A stretch of 47,049 nt of DNA, taken from contig QCHE01000009.1 of the NCBI GenBank assembly GCA_003278065.1, positions 1 to 47,049 of the forward strand. The letters run 5' to 3'. The notes beneath the pieces were generated by a model. It had not been told where the DNA came from and made no database searches. It saw only the letters and a program-made list of their open reading frames with translations. The translations under genes and the position numbers were made by a program. The DNA comes from Pelagibacteraceae bacterium AG-390-O04 (GTDB lineage: Bacteria; Pseudomonadota; Alphaproteobacteria; Pelagibacterales; Pelagibacteraceae). This document shows positions 18,757-28,424 of the stretch, one piece after another. Position 1 is the stretch's first letter, and every line of letters begins with the position of its first letter.

Positions 18757-18770
18757 AAGAAAAAAAAATT

Positions 18771-19340
18771 ATGTCTAAAGATTTTATATCTGTTGGAAGT
18801 TCTCTTGATAAAAAATTACAGCTTAGGCACACACCAATCACAAAAAAAATTGATAATTTTGTTTTACAGGTTGGGGAAATCTTTAATTGGTTATGGGTAA
18901 TATTAATTGCGGTTATCATTTTAAATGTAGTCTTAAGATATGTATTTAAAAATGGGATGATCGAATTGGAAGAACTACAATGGCACCTTTATTGCATTGG
19001 TTGGTTAGTTGGCTTATCCTCAACTTATATAGTGGACTCTCATGTCAGAGTTGATGTTTTAAGTGAGAGATTAAGTTATAGAAAAAAATTATGGTTTGAA
19101 TTATTTGGTATTTTAATTTTATTTTTACCATTCGTAATTCTTGTTCTTTATTATGCTGTTCCTTTTTTTGAATTATCATGGACATCAAGTGAAAGGTCAA
19201 CATCTGCGAATGGTTTACCGGCCAGATGGTTTGTAAAAGGTTTTCTAGTAATCAGTTTCTTCTTATTACTAATTTCTGGTTTCTCTAGAATTACAAGAAT
19301 AATAGAAACACTTCGTTTTGGATTAGAGGATAGAAGATGA
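18771..19340 (+). CDS. dctQ: TRAP transporter small membrane subunit (DctQ family)
   Basis: DctQ is the four-helix membrane subunit that partners DctM. The 189-residue protein has hydrophobic helices near residues 40-62, 75-95, 108-130 and 150-170, and the family segment VVLRYVFKNGMIELEELQWHLY. It overlaps dctM by 4 bases. The start is 81 bases after dctP, beyond the hairpin terminator, so its expression depends on readthrough or on a promoter I cannot see. Confidence 0.92.
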   Translation: MSKDFISVGSSLDKKLQLRHTPITKKIDNFVLQVGEIFNWLWVILIAVIILNVVLRYVFKNGMIELEELQWHLYCIGWLVGLSSTYIVDSHVRVDVLSERLSYRKKLWFELFGILILFLPFVILVLYYAVPFFELSWTSSERSTSANGLPARWFVKGFLVISFFLLLISGFSRITRIIETLRFGLEDRR

Positions 19341-20701
19341 TTTCACTAGTTGCAGAATACTTTTTAGCAATTGCCCTATTTCTTAGTTTTATAACATTAA
19401 TATTTTATGGATTTCCTGTTGCTTGGACTATGGGTGGTTTAGGAGTCCTTTTTATATTTATTTCAATGCTTTCTGATAACTTATTTGACACTTTTTATGG
19501 TGTCGATTTTGGATTTGCATCAATGGTTGTTTATAGACTTTATGGTGTTATGGCGAACTGGGTTTTAGTTGCGTTGCCAATGTTTATTTTTATGGGAATA
19601 ATGATGGATAAATCTGGTATTGCAGAAGATTTAATGACTGATCTATCCAAGTTGTTTGGTAAAACAAGAGGTGGTCTTGCGATCTCTATTGTATTTATTG
19701 GAGTTTTACTTGCTGCCTCTACAGGAATTATTGGTGCAGCCGTTGTATTATTAACAATTTTAGGTGTTCCTTTGATGTTAAAAAATAACTACAATCCAAA
19801 CTTAGCTTGCGGCGTTGTTTGTGCAACTGGGACTTTAGGAATTCTTATACCCCCAAGTATTATGTTGGTTATTATGGGAGACCAAGTGAGAATATCAGTT
19901 GGAGATTTATTTATGGGTGCTGTGTTTCCTGGACTCTTACTTGGTTTATTGTACACAATATTTATTGTTGTTTATGCTTATATCAATCCTAAGGCTGCTC
20001 CATTACCTAAAGATGCTGAACCAGTAGATTTGAAAATAGTTTTAAGAGTTTTAAAATCAATCATACCACCAGCTTTATTAATTTTTGCTGTTTTAGGAAG
20101 TATATTTATGGGAATTGCTACTCCTACAGAAGCTTCAGGAGTTGGAGCTTTAGGTGCATCTTTATTAGCTATAATTAGAGGAAGATTGACATTTTCAGAT
20201 TTAAAAATTGTGATTAGAAAAACGACCCATACCACAGCATATATTTTTGCACTTTTTGTTGGTGCAACAATGTTTGCATTAATTTTAAGAGGTTTAGGTG
20301 GTGATGAATTAATTGAAGGAGCGCTCAAAGCATTACCTTTTGGAACAAGTGGAGTTGTAATTGTTGTTTTATTTGTTGCGTTCTTGTTAGGTTTCTTTTT
20401 AGATTGGATTGAAATTACATTAATAATTTTACCCTTTTTGGCCCCTGTAATGATGGACCTTGGAGTTGATATGGTTTGGTTTATTGTAATGTTTGCGGTA
20501 GTGCTTCAGACTTCATTTATAACTCCACCCGTTGGATTTGCATTATTTTATATGAAAGGTGTGGCTCCTCAAGGCATTTCAATAACAAATATCTATAAGG
20601 GCATAATTCCATTTGTTATTCTTCAAGTGATAGCAGTTGCAATAGTATTTAATTTTCCTGAAATAGTTACTTGGTTACCAAAAGCAGCTTACGGCCCATA
20701 A
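19337..20701 (+). CDS. dctM: TRAP transporter large membrane subunit (DctM family)
   Basis: DctM is the large transport channel subunit of the TRAP system. The 454-residue, strongly hydrophobic protein has about twelve membrane helices and the family segments VALPMFIFMGIMMDKSGIAE, GTLGILIPPSIMLVIMG and the C-terminal FITPPVGFALFYMKGVAP. It is coupled to dctQ by a 4-base overlap. The stop codon is 17 bases before a small secreted-protein gene, with no clear terminator between them. Confidence 0.95.
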   Translation: MISLVAEYFLAIALFLSFITLIFYGFPVAWTMGGLGVLFIFISMLSDNLFDTFYGVDFGFASMVVYRLYGVMANWVLVALPMFIFMGIMMDKSGIAEDLMTDLSKLFGKTRGGLAISIVFIGVLLAASTGIIGAAVVLLTILGVPLMLKNNYNPNLACGVVCATGTLGILIPPSIMLVIMGDQVRISVGDLFMGAVFPGLLLGLLYTIFIVVYAYINPKAAPLPKDAEPVDLKIVLRVLKSIIPPALLIFAVLGSIFMGIATPTEASGVGALGASLLAIIRGRLTFSDLKIVIRKTTHTTAYIFALFVGATMFALILRGLGGDELIEGALKALPFGTSGVVIVVLFVAFLLGFFLDWIEITLIILPFLAPVMMDLGVDMVWFIVMFAVVLQTSFITPPVGFALFYMKGVAPQGISITNIYKGIIPFVILQVIAVAIVFNFPEIVTWLPKAAYGP

Positions 20702-20718
20702 AATAATAATTAATAAAC

Positions 20719-21162
20719 ATGAAAAAAATAAAATTAATTTTTTTAATTATTGGTATATCGATACACGCAAATTATGCCAAAGCAGATCTAAATACTTCTT
20801 TAAAAGTATATTTAGATGAAAAAAATATAGAAGAAGGTTTAACACAAATATATTTATTAAAGAGATGTAGTGCTATTTATGCATATGCATCTGGTATAGT
20901 TCTAAAGTCAGACGCTGTTTCATCAAAAAATTTTATAGAGATCTCTAATAATTTATTATTTAAATCTGTAGAGTTAATGGTTATTGATGAAAATAAAAAA
21001 CTTGAAGAGGCCCAAGAAGAAGCTGAAAAAAATAGAAAAGAGCTATTTAGTAATTACATAGCTGATGGTAAAAAAAATTGGGAAAAAAACAAATCTCACT
21101 TTAAAGGGTCATATATTTCTGAAGATATGGCCATCTGTTCCAAGTTGACTGAAGAAAATTAA
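20719..21162 (+). CDS. Small secreted protein of unknown function
   Basis: I do not recognise this 147-residue protein. Residues 1-22 form a signal peptide (KKIK, hydrophobic core, ANYAKA cleavage site). The mature part is helical and charged, with two cysteines (about residue 50 in KRCSAIY and 140 in AICSK) that could form a disulfide in the periplasm, and a Glu/Lys-rich helix at about 90-115. It follows dctM by 17 bases, so it may belong to the TRAP transcript, or it may be a free-standing gene before mdh. A role as an accessory periplasmic protein is only a guess. Confidence 0.7.
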   Translation: MKKIKLIFLIIGISIHANYAKADLNTSLKVYLDEKNIEEGLTQIYLLKRCSAIYAYASGIVLKSDAVSSKNFIEISNNLLFKSVELMVIDENKKLEEAQEEAEKNRKELFSNYIADGKKNWEKNKSHFKGSYISEDMAICSKLTEEN

Positions 21163-21194
21163 AATAAAAACCTAAATTTCTATTGAATAATTGC

Positions 21195-21224
21195 GAGTTA
21201 TGAATAAAAGATAACTTCATTCAT
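21195..21224 (+). promoter_or_regulatory. Mutually exclusive hairpins at the mdh start codon
   Basis: AGTTAT (21196-21201) can pair with ATAACT (21211-21216), while ATGAAT (21200-21205) can pair with ATTCAT (21219-21224), which covers the AT of the mdh start codon. The two stems share bases and cannot form together. This is a possible translation switch, though both stems are short and AT-rich. Confidence 0.25.
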
Positions 21225-22188
21225 GAAAAAAAAAATTTCTTTAATTGGTGCAGGTCAAATAGGCGGAACACTTGCACATTTAATTGGAACAAAAGAATTA
21301 GTTAATGAAGTAGTTTTATTTGATGTAGCAAGTGGAATTGCAAAAGGTAAAGCGCTTGATATAGCTCAATCTTCTTCAGTAGATGGTTTTAACGTAAAAT
21401 TTTCAGGAACGGATAACTATAAGGATATTAAAGACTCTGATGTAATCATTATTACTGCTGGTGTTCCCAGAAAGCCTGGAATGAGTAGAGACGATCTGCT
21501 TGGTATTAATTTGAAAATTATAAAACAAGTAGCTGAAGGAGTAAAACAAAACGCTCCCAATGCATTTGTTATATGCATTACTAACCCATTAGATGTTATG
21601 GTTATGGCATTTCAGAAATTTTCTGGTTTACCATCAAATAAAGTAGTTGGTATGGCTGGAATATTAGACAGTTCTAGATTTAAATTATTTTTATCATTAG
21701 AGCTAAACGTTCCTGTAAGAGAAATAGATGCAATGGTTATGGGAGGACATGGAGATACTATGGTTCCAATGCCTAGATTTACCAAAGTCTCTGGTAAACC
21801 TTTGCTAGATTTAGTTAAGGAAGGTAAGATTTCTCAAGAAAGACTGGAAGAAATAAATCAACGAACAAGAGATGGTGGTGCAGAAATTGTAAAATATCTT
21901 GAAAAAGGTTCAGCATTTTATGCTCCCGCAGCATCAGGTGTTCAAATGGCAGAGGCATATTTAAATGATGAAAAAAAATTATTACCATGCGCTGTTCAAT
22001 TGAATGGAGAATATGGAGTGGAGAATGTTTATGCAGGAGTTCCAGTTTTAGTTGGAAAAGATGGTGTTGAAAAAATAAAACAGATTGAATTAAATGAGAA
22101 AGAAAAAAAAGAATTTATGCACTCTATAGATGCCGTTAAAGCTCTTTGGGAAGCAGCATCTAAAATAGATCCTGATCTTTCTAACTAA
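21223..22188 (+). CDS. mdh: Malate dehydrogenase
   Basis: Mdh interconverts malate and oxaloacetate with NAD in the TCA cycle. The 321-residue protein is of the LDH-like malate dehydrogenase type used by alphaproteobacteria: NAD-binding [12 protein letters not shown] at residues 7-18, the active-site loop [13 protein letters not shown] near 80-95, and the catalytic histidine in [13 protein letters not shown] near 175. It starts the mdh-sucCDAB-lpd unit; sucC follows after two bases. The leader of 60 bases holds the overlapping hairpins noted separately. Confidence 0.97.
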   Translation: MKKKISLIGAGQIGGTLAHLIGTKELVNEVVLFDVASGIAKGKALDIAQSSSVDGFNVKFSGTDNYKDIKDSDVIIITAGVPRKPGMSRDDLLGINLKIIKQVAEGVKQNAPNAFVICITNPLDVMVMAFQKFSGLPSNKVVGMAGILDSSRFKLFLSLELNVPVREIDAMVMGGHGDTMVPMPRFTKVSGKPLLDLVKEGKISQERLEEINQRTRDGGAEIVKYLEKGSAFYAPAASGVQMAEAYLNDEKKLLPCAVQLNGEYGVENVYAGVPVLVGKDGVEKIKQIELNEKEKKEFMHSIDAVKALWEAASKIDPDLSN

Positions 22189-22190
22189 CA

Positions 22191-23351
22191 ATGAATATTC
22201 ACGAGCATCAAGCTAAACAAATTTTAAGGAAATATGGTATAGTTGTTCCAGAGGGAGTTTTTGCATTAACAGTTGATGAATTAGTAGAAAAAGCAAAATC
22301 ACTAAAAACAAAAAAGTATGTTTTAAAAGCACAAATTCATGCCGGTGGAAGAGGCAAGGCAGGTGGAGTAAAGATATTAAATACTATAGAGGAATTAAAA
22401 GTAGCAGCAAAAGAATTATTGGGAAAAAAACTCATAACCCATCAAACAGGCCCTGAGGGAAGAAAAGTAAAAAGGCTATATGTTGAAGAATCTTCAAATA
22501 TTAATAAAGAGTTTTATTTATCATGTTTAGTAGACAGAGCTAGTTCAAAAATTGCTTTTATATCTAGTGATCAAGGTGGGATGGACATCGAAGAAGTAGC
22601 AAACAAAAATCCAGAAAAAATTATAACAACAAAAATTGAAATGAATAACAAAATTTCAGAGAATGATTGTGAAAATATTATTAAAATTTTTAATTTAAAT
22701 GAAAATACTAAAAGTCAAGCAATGCACTTAATAAAATCAATTTACACAATGTTTATTAATACAGACGCAAATATGGTTGAAATTAATCCTTTAATTTTAA
22801 CTAAAGAAGAGAAGTTAGTGTGTTTAGACGCTAAAATAAATTTTGACTCAAATGCTTTATTTAGACATCCTGAAATTTTAGAACTTAGAGATTTTAATGA
22901 GGAGGAGCCAGCAGAAATTGAAGCTAGCAAACATGACCTCGCATATATAAAATTAGACGGAAGTATTGGATGTATGGTTAATGGGGCTGGTTTAGCAATG
23001 GCTACTATGGATATAATAAAACTATATGGAGAAGAGCCAGCTAATTTTTTAGATGTTGGAGGAGGAGCATCAAAAGAAAAAGTTTCTGCAGCATTTAAAA
23101 TTATACTATCAGACAAAAATGTAAGAGGAATTTTGATTAATATTTTTGGTGGAATTATGAGATGTGATGTTCTTGCTCAAGGAGTAGTTGATGCTGCCAA
23201 GGAAATTAAAATTGAAGTTCCGCTGGTAGTAAGACTAGCAGGAACAAATTTTAAAGAAGGAAAAAAAATTCTTGATAGTTCAGGTTTAAAATTAATTTCA
23301 GCAGAAAATTTAGATGATGCTGCAAAAAAAATTGTTGAGGCAGTTAAATAA
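22191..23351 (+). CDS. sucC: Succinate-CoA ligase (ADP-forming) beta subunit
   Basis: SucC with SucD converts succinyl-CoA to succinate with substrate-level phosphorylation. The 386-residue protein starts with [16 protein letters not shown], typical of the ATP-grasp domain, followed by [16 protein letters not shown], and ends with the CoA-ligase segment [15 protein letters not shown] and VVRLAGTN. It is two bases from mdh and one base from sucD, consistent with a single transcript. Confidence 0.97.
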   Translation: MNIHEHQAKQILRKYGIVVPEGVFALTVDELVEKAKSLKTKKYVLKAQIHAGGRGKAGGVKILNTIEELKVAAKELLGKKLITHQTGPEGRKVKRLYVEESSNINKEFYLSCLVDRASSKIAFISSDQGGMDIEEVANKNPEKIITTKIEMNNKISENDCENIIKIFNLNENTKSQAMHLIKSIYTMFINTDANMVEINPLILTKEEKLVCLDAKINFDSNALFRHPEILELRDFNEEEPAEIEASKHDLAYIKLDGSIGCMVNGAGLAMATMDIIKLYGEEPANFLDVGGGASKEKVSAAFKIILSDKNVRGILINIFGGIMRCDVLAQGVVDAAKEIKIEVPLVVRLAGTNFKEGKKILDSSGLKLISAENLDDAAKKIVEAVK

Positions 23352-23352
23352 T

Positions 23353-24228
23353 ATGTCTGTATTAGTAAACAAAAACACAAAAGTTATATGTCAAGGATTT
23401 ACAGGTAAGCATGGAGAGTTTCATTCAAAACAAGCAATTGAGTATGGAACAAATTTAGTAGGTGGTGTAACGCCAAAAAAAGGTGGTCAAAAACATCTTA
23501 ATAGGCCTGTTTTTAATTCGGTAGCAGAAGCAAAAGCAGAAGTTGGTGCAGATGCAACAATGATTTATGTGCCAGCCAAATTTGCTGCTGCTGCAATTAT
23601 TGAAGCAGTAGAAGCATCAATTGAACTAATTGTGTGCATTACTGAGGGCATTCCAATTCAGGACATGCTTAAAGTAAGACAAAAATTAACTGGATCAAAA
23701 AGTAGATTGATAGGACCTAATTGTCCAGGAGTTATAACACCCGGTGAATGTAAAATTGGAATTATGCCAGGTAATATTCATAAGAGAGGATCAGTTGGAA
23801 TAGTATCTAGATCTGGAACTTTGACATATGAAGCAGTTGCTCAAACTACTGAAAATGGTTTAGGCCAATCAACCTGTATAGGAATTGGAGGAGATCCAAT
23901 AAATGGAACAAATTTTATTGACTGCTTAGACTTATTCCTTAATGATGAAGAAACTAAATCAATTTTAATGATTGGAGAAATTGGTGGTACTGCTGAGGAA
24001 GAGGCTGCTGAATTTGTTAAAAACCATAAAATCAAAAAACCTATAGTTGGATTTATTGCTGGCATAACAGCACCCCCTGGTCGAAGAATGGGGCATGCTG
24101 GTGCAATAATATCAGGAGGAAAAGGTGGGGCCGAGGATAAGATAAAAAAAATGGAAGAATGTGGAATAACTATAGCTAAGTCGCCATCAAAAATTGGAAA
24201 AACTTTGTTCGATAAATTGTCTAATTGA
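23353..24228 (+). CDS. sucD: Succinate-CoA ligase alpha subunit
   Basis: SucD binds CoA and carries the phosphohistidine intermediate. The ATG at 23353 gives 291 residues beginning [21 protein letters not shown]; the frame is open further upstream but inside sucC. The CoA loop, [20 protein letters not shown], the [14 protein letters not shown] segment and the catalytic histidine in [12 protein letters not shown] are intact. A 34-base gap without evident signals separates it from sucA. Confidence 0.97.
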   Translation: MSVLVNKNTKVICQGFTGKHGEFHSKQAIEYGTNLVGGVTPKKGGQKHLNRPVFNSVAEAKAEVGADATMIYVPAKFAAAAIIEAVEASIELIVCITEGIPIQDMLKVRQKLTGSKSRLIGPNCPGVITPGECKIGIMPGNIHKRGSVGIVSRSGTLTYEAVAQTTENGLGQSTCIGIGGDPINGTNFIDCLDLFLNDEETKSILMIGEIGGTAEEEAAEFVKNHKIKKPIVGFIAGITAPPGRRMGHAGAIISGGKGGAEDKIKKMEECGITIAKSPSKIGKTLFDKLSN

Positions 24229-24262
24229 AAAATTTTATCCTAGGTTTATATTAAATATAATA

Positions 24263-27136
24263 ATGTCTTCTTCAAAAAATTTTGAATACGAAAAAACAGC
24301 TTTTTTAAGTAAATCAAACAGCACTTTCATAGAAGAAATGTATATGAAATTTGTAAATAACGATCCAACATTACCTGATAGCTGGAGAAAATATTTTAAC
24401 GAAATAGGGGATGAAGCAGATATAATTGTAAATGAAATTAATGGTCCATCATGGAGCCCAACTAAAAAATTTTTAGTAGATAAACCTAAAAAATTAGATG
24501 ACAAAAATGAAACAAAAAATGAATTAGATATAATAAAATCTAACGCAAATTCTATCAAGGCTGTTGCAATGATCAGATCTTATAGACAAAGGGGTCATTT
24601 AATTGCCAAATTAGATCCTTTAGGATTATTAAAATCTGATTATTTGGATGAACTCCACCCTGAGTCATATGGTTTCAAAAAAGAGGATTATAAAAAAGGC
24701 ATTTTTTTAGATGGAGTAACTAATAAACAATATTCAAATATTACAGAAATTTTAAATTTTTTAAGAGAAAAATATTGTGGGTCATTAGGTTATGAATACA
24801 TGCATATTTCAAATCCGACTGAAAGAAAATGGTTTAGAGATCGAGTTGAAAAAATGGATGATTTTAATTTTACACAAAATGGAAAAGAAGCAATTCTTAA
24901 TAAATTAATTCAAGCCGAAGGTTTTGAAAAATTTCTTCACACTAAATATGTTGGTACTAAAAGATTTGGTCTTGATGGAGGCGAAAGTTTAATTCCCGCA
25001 CTTGAACAAATTATAAAAATTGGTGGGCAATCAAAAGTTAAGGAAGTTAAAATTGGTATGTCGCATAGAGGTAGACTGAATGTTTTAGCTAATGTTTTGC
25101 AAAAATCTTATAAAAGAATATTTAATGAATTTACTGGAGAAATAAGTTCAAAATCAAAAGATGATACAGGAGATGTGAAATATCATTTAGGTGCGTCATC
25201 AAACAGAGAATTTGATGGAAATTCTGTACATGTAAGTTTAACTGACAATCCATCTCATTTAGAGGCAGTTAATCCAGTTGTTTTGGGACAAACAAGAGCT
25301 AAGCAATTTTTTCATAAGGATAAAGAAAGAAAAAAAGTAATTCCAATTTTAATTCATGGAGACGCAGCTTTTGCTGGACAAGGAGTAGTTGCTGAATGTT
25401 TTGCAATGTCAGGACTTCCAGGACACAATACTGGTGGAACAATTCACATTATTATTAATAATCAAATAGGTTTCACCACAAGCCCAAGATTTGCCAGATC
25501 TTCACCTTATCCATCTGATGTTGCGAAAATGGTTGAGGCTCCCATTATTCATGTAAATGGTGACGATCCAGAAGCCGTAGTTTATGCAGCAAGGATTGCA
25601 ACAGATTTCAGATTAAAATTTAATAGAGATGTAGTAATTGATCTTATTTGTTACAGAAGATTTGGCCATAACGAGGGTGATGAACCTTCATTTACTCAGC
25701 CACTTATGTATAAAAAAATTCGTTCCCACCCTTCACCAGTTAAAGTTTATGGTGAAAAGTTAATCAATGAAAAGTCTATTTCAAAAGAATATTTGGATAG
25801 CTCAATTTATAATTTTAAAAATTTATTAGATGAGCAATTTAAAAATGCAAAAGATTATAAGCCAAAAATTGAATGGTTTGAAGGTACTTGGTCTAGATAT
25901 AGGCCAGAAAGAGGTAAAGACAAAAGAGGTGTGACAGGTTCAGATATTAATGATTTAGAAAATATTTCTAATAAAATCAATACTATACCTAAAGAAATTA
26001 ACGTTCATAAAACTATTAAAAAAATTATAGATAATAGAAAATTATCAGTCTCCAATGGAAAAGGAATTGATTGGTCAAGTGCAGAAGCACTAGCTTTTGG
26101 ATCATTATTAGAAGAAGGTTATCCTGTAAGACTTGTAGGTCAAGATTCAGGGCGGGGAACATTCAGTCAAAGACACTCAGTTTTAAGAAATCAAATTGAT
26201 AATACAAGATACATTCCTTTAAATAATATCTCAAAAAAACAGAAAAACTTTGAAGTTGTTGATAGTTTTCTGTCAGAGCTTGCTGTTTTGGGTTTTGAAT
26301 ATGGTTATAGTTTAGTTGAACCAAATACACTTACATTGTGGGAAGCTCAGTTTGGCGATTTTGCTAATGGTGCACAAGTTGTAATTGATCAGTTTGTTGC
26401 TTCAGGTGAAAGGAAATGGTCTCGAGCATCAGGATTAGTAATGTTATTACCACATGGTTATGAAGGACAAGGTCCAGAACATTCTTCAGCAAGATTGGAG
26501 AGATTCTTACAATTATGTTCAAATGATAATATGCAAGTGATGAATTGTACAACGCCTGCTAATTATTTTCATGCTTTAAGAAGGCAGATGCATAGAGATT
26601 TTAGAAAACCTTTAATAATCATGACTCCTAAATCTTTATTAAGACATAAATATTGTATTTCAAATTTGGATGATTTTAGTAAAAAAAACTCATTTCATAG
26701 AGTTCTTTGGGACCATGCAATTGATCCTAAAGTAAAAGGATTTATAAAATTAAAAAAAGAAAAAGAAATTAAAAAAGTCATATTATGTTCTGGTAAAATA
26801 TACTTTGATCTTCTTGAAGCTAGGGAAAAAATAAATAGAGATGATGTTGTATTTTATAGAATTGAGCAACTTTATCCATTTCCAGCTAAAACTTTAGTTA
26901 AAGAGCTTAAACCATATGCTAAAAATGCCAAATTTTATTGGTGTCAAGAAGAGCCTAAAAATATGGGTGCTTGGTTTTCTGTTAGAGATTATATCCAATG
27001 GACATTGGATAATATTAAGGCTAATAATAAAGAAATTTCTTATATAGGTAGAAGTCCAGATGCTTCACCTGCAACAGGGTATGCAAAAAGGCATATTTCT
27101 CAACAGCAAGAAATTATTAAGAAAGTTTTTGAATAA
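24263..27136 (+). CDS. sucA: 2-oxoglutarate dehydrogenase E1 component
   Basis: SucA is the thiamine-diphosphate decarboxylase that starts the 2-oxoglutarate dehydrogenase complex. The ATG at 24263 yields 957 residues with the standard N-terminal helix (TAFLSKSNSTFIEEMYMKF) that binds E2; upstream in-frame codons lie in sucD. Seen: the E1 motifs GMSHRGRLNVLANV, HGDAAFAGQGVVAECF, INNQIGFTT and RRFGHNEGDEPSFTQP, and the C-terminal GQDSGRGTFSQRH and EAQFGDFANGAQ segments. It is followed four bases later by sucB, giving the usual sucAB-lpd order. Confidence 0.98.
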   Translation: MSSSKNFEYEKTAFLSKSNSTFIEEMYMKFVNNDPTLPDSWRKYFNEIGDEADIIVNEINGPSWSPTKKFLVDKPKKLDDKNETKNELDIIKSNANSIKAVAMIRSYRQRGHLIAKLDPLGLLKSDYLDELHPESYGFKKEDYKKGIFLDGVTNKQYSNITEILNFLREKYCGSLGYEYMHISNPTERKWFRDRVEKMDDFNFTQNGKEAILNKLIQAEGFEKFLHTKYVGTKRFGLDGGESLIPALEQIIKIGGQSKVKEVKIGMSHRGRLNVLANVLQKSYKRIFNEFTGEISSKSKDDTGDVKYHLGASSNREFDGNSVHVSLTDNPSHLEAVNPVVLGQTRAKQFFHKDKERKKVIPILIHGDAAFAGQGVVAECFAMSGLPGHNTGGTIHIIINNQIGFTTSPRFARSSPYPSDVAKMVEAPIIHVNGDDPEAVVYAARIATDFRLKFNRDVVIDLICYRRFGHNEGDEPSFTQPLMYKKIRSHPSPVKVYGEKLINEKSISKEYLDSSIYNFKNLLDEQFKNAKDYKPKIEWFEGTWSRYRPERGKDKRGVTGSDINDLENISNKINTIPKEINVHKTIKKIIDNRKLSVSNGKGIDWSSAEALAFGSLLEEGYPVRLVGQDSGRGTFSQRHSVLRNQIDNTRYIPLNNISKKQKNFEVVDSFLSELAVLGFEYGYSLVEPNTLTLWEAQFGDFANGAQVVIDQFVASGERKWSRASGLVMLLPHGYEGQGPEHSSARLERFLQLCSNDNMQVMNCTTPANYFHALRRQMHRDFRKPLIIMTPKSLLRHKYCISNLDDFSKKNSFHRVLWDHAIDPKVKGFIKLKKEKEIKKVILCSGKIYFDLLEAREKINRDDVVFYRIEQLYPFPAKTLVKELKPYAKNAKFYWCQEEPKNMGAWFSVRDYIQWTLDNIKANNKEISYIGRSPDASPATGYAKRHISQQQEIIKKVFE

Positions 27137-27140
27137 TTGA

Positions 27141-28424
27141 ATGAGTGAAAAAATTTTAGTTCCTGTTTTAGGCGAAAGCATTACAGAAGCCACAGTTTCT
27201 AAATGGCTTAAAAGTGAGGGAGATTCTGTTGATGCTGATGAACCTATTGTTGAATTAGAAACTGATAAAGTAAATTTAGAAGTTCCTTCACCGGTATCTG
27301 GAGTTTTGACTAAAATAAATTCTAAAGATGGGTCAGTAGTAGAAGTTGGTGCTCTTTTGGGTTCAGTGTCTGATGGAAGTTTTGGTTCTAAAAAAAATGA
27401 TCAGATTGAGAAAAATGAACCACTAGAAGAAAAAAATAAAGTAATAAATTTAGAATCTCAAAAAGAAAAAAATGAACCTAAAATTTTTGAAAAAAAAGTT
27501 GAGGAAAAACCACTAATTTTAACTAAAGAAGTCAAAGAGGTGCAAATAGAAACTAAAGCAGAAATAGATCAAAACTTATCCCCAGCAGTTAGAAAAATTG
27601 TTGAAGAAAATAAAATTGATATTGATTCAGTGTCAGGTACTGGAAAAGATGGCAGAATTTTAAAAGGTGATCTAATTAATCTAATGGGTCTAAATCCACC
27701 ACCCTCACAAAGAAAAATTAAATTTGGCCAAGAAGAAAAAATTAGGATGACTAGATTAAGGCAAACAATTGCAAAAAGACTGAAACAAGCACAAGAAAAT
27801 GCAGCAATACTTACTACTTTTAATGAAGTTGATATGTCCAGTGTGATGGATATGAGAAAAAATAATCAGGATGATTTTCAAAATCGATATGGAGTTAAAC
27901 TAGGATTTATGTCATTTTTTGTAAAAGCTTGCATTGTTGCTTTAAAAAATTTCCCCGCAGTAAATGCAGAAATTGAGGGTGACTCCATAGTATATAAAAA
28001 TTACTATAATATAAGTTTTGCAGTAGGAACTGATAAAGGACTTGTAGTTCCAGTTTTAAAAAATGCTGATGAATTATCTTTTGCTGATATAGAAAAAAAT
28101 ATTAAGGAAATTTCTGAGAAAGCAAAAAATGGTAAACTAACAATTGAAGATCTTCAAGGAGGCACTTTTACAATAAGTAATGGTGGGGTTTATGGCTCAA
28201 TGTTATCTACACCAATTTTAAACCTACCTCAGTCGGGTGTTTTAGGAATGCATAATATTATTGATAGACCTGTAGTTGTTGATGGTGAAATTAAGATTAG
28301 ACCTATTATGTACTTGGCATTATCATATGATCATAGAATAATCGATGGGAAGGAATCTGTATCTTTTTTAAAAATGATAAAAGAAAACTTAGAAGACCCA
28401 AGAAGGTTATTTTTAGATATTTAA
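27141..28424 (+). CDS. sucB: Dihydrolipoyl succinyltransferase (E2o)
   Basis: SucB passes the succinyl group from E1 to CoA. In order: one lipoyl domain (1-76, lipoyl lysine K43 in ETDKVNLEV), a Lys/Glu-rich linker, the E3-binding domain (about 146-182, [14 protein letters not shown] and [13 protein letters not shown]), and the catalytic domain with H398 and D402 in SYDHRIIDG. The 427-residue length is normal. The stop codon directly abuts the lpd start. Confidence 0.97.
   Translation: MSEKILVPVLGESITEATVSKWLKSEGDSVDADEPIVELETDKVNLEVPSPVSGVLTKINSKDGSVVEVGALLGSVSDGSFGSKKNDQIEKNEPLEEKNKVINLESQKEKNEPKIFEKKVEEKPLILTKEVKEVQIETKAEIDQNLSPAVRKIVEENKIDIDSVSGTGKDGRILKGDLINLMGLNPPPSQRKIKFGQEEKIRMTRLRQTIAKRLKQAQENAAILTTFNEVDMSSVMDMRKNNQDDFQNRYGVKLGFMSFFVKACIVALKNFPAVNAEIEGDSIVYKNYYNISFAVGTDKGLVVPVLKNADELSFADIEKNIKEISEKAKNGKLTIEDLQGGTFTISNGGVYGSMLSTPILNLPQSGVLGMHNIIDRPVVVDGEIKIRPIMYLALSYDHRIIDGKESVSFLKMIKENLEDPRRLFLDI

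Noticed and set aside
22742-23116. 124-codon open frame antisense to sucC
   Set aside because: Shadow of conserved sucC codons, no domain.
24194-24262. Upstream in-frame extension of sucA
   Set aside because: Overlaps sucD and adds residues unlike any 2-oxoglutarate dehydrogenase N-terminus; the ATG at 24263 gives the standard start.
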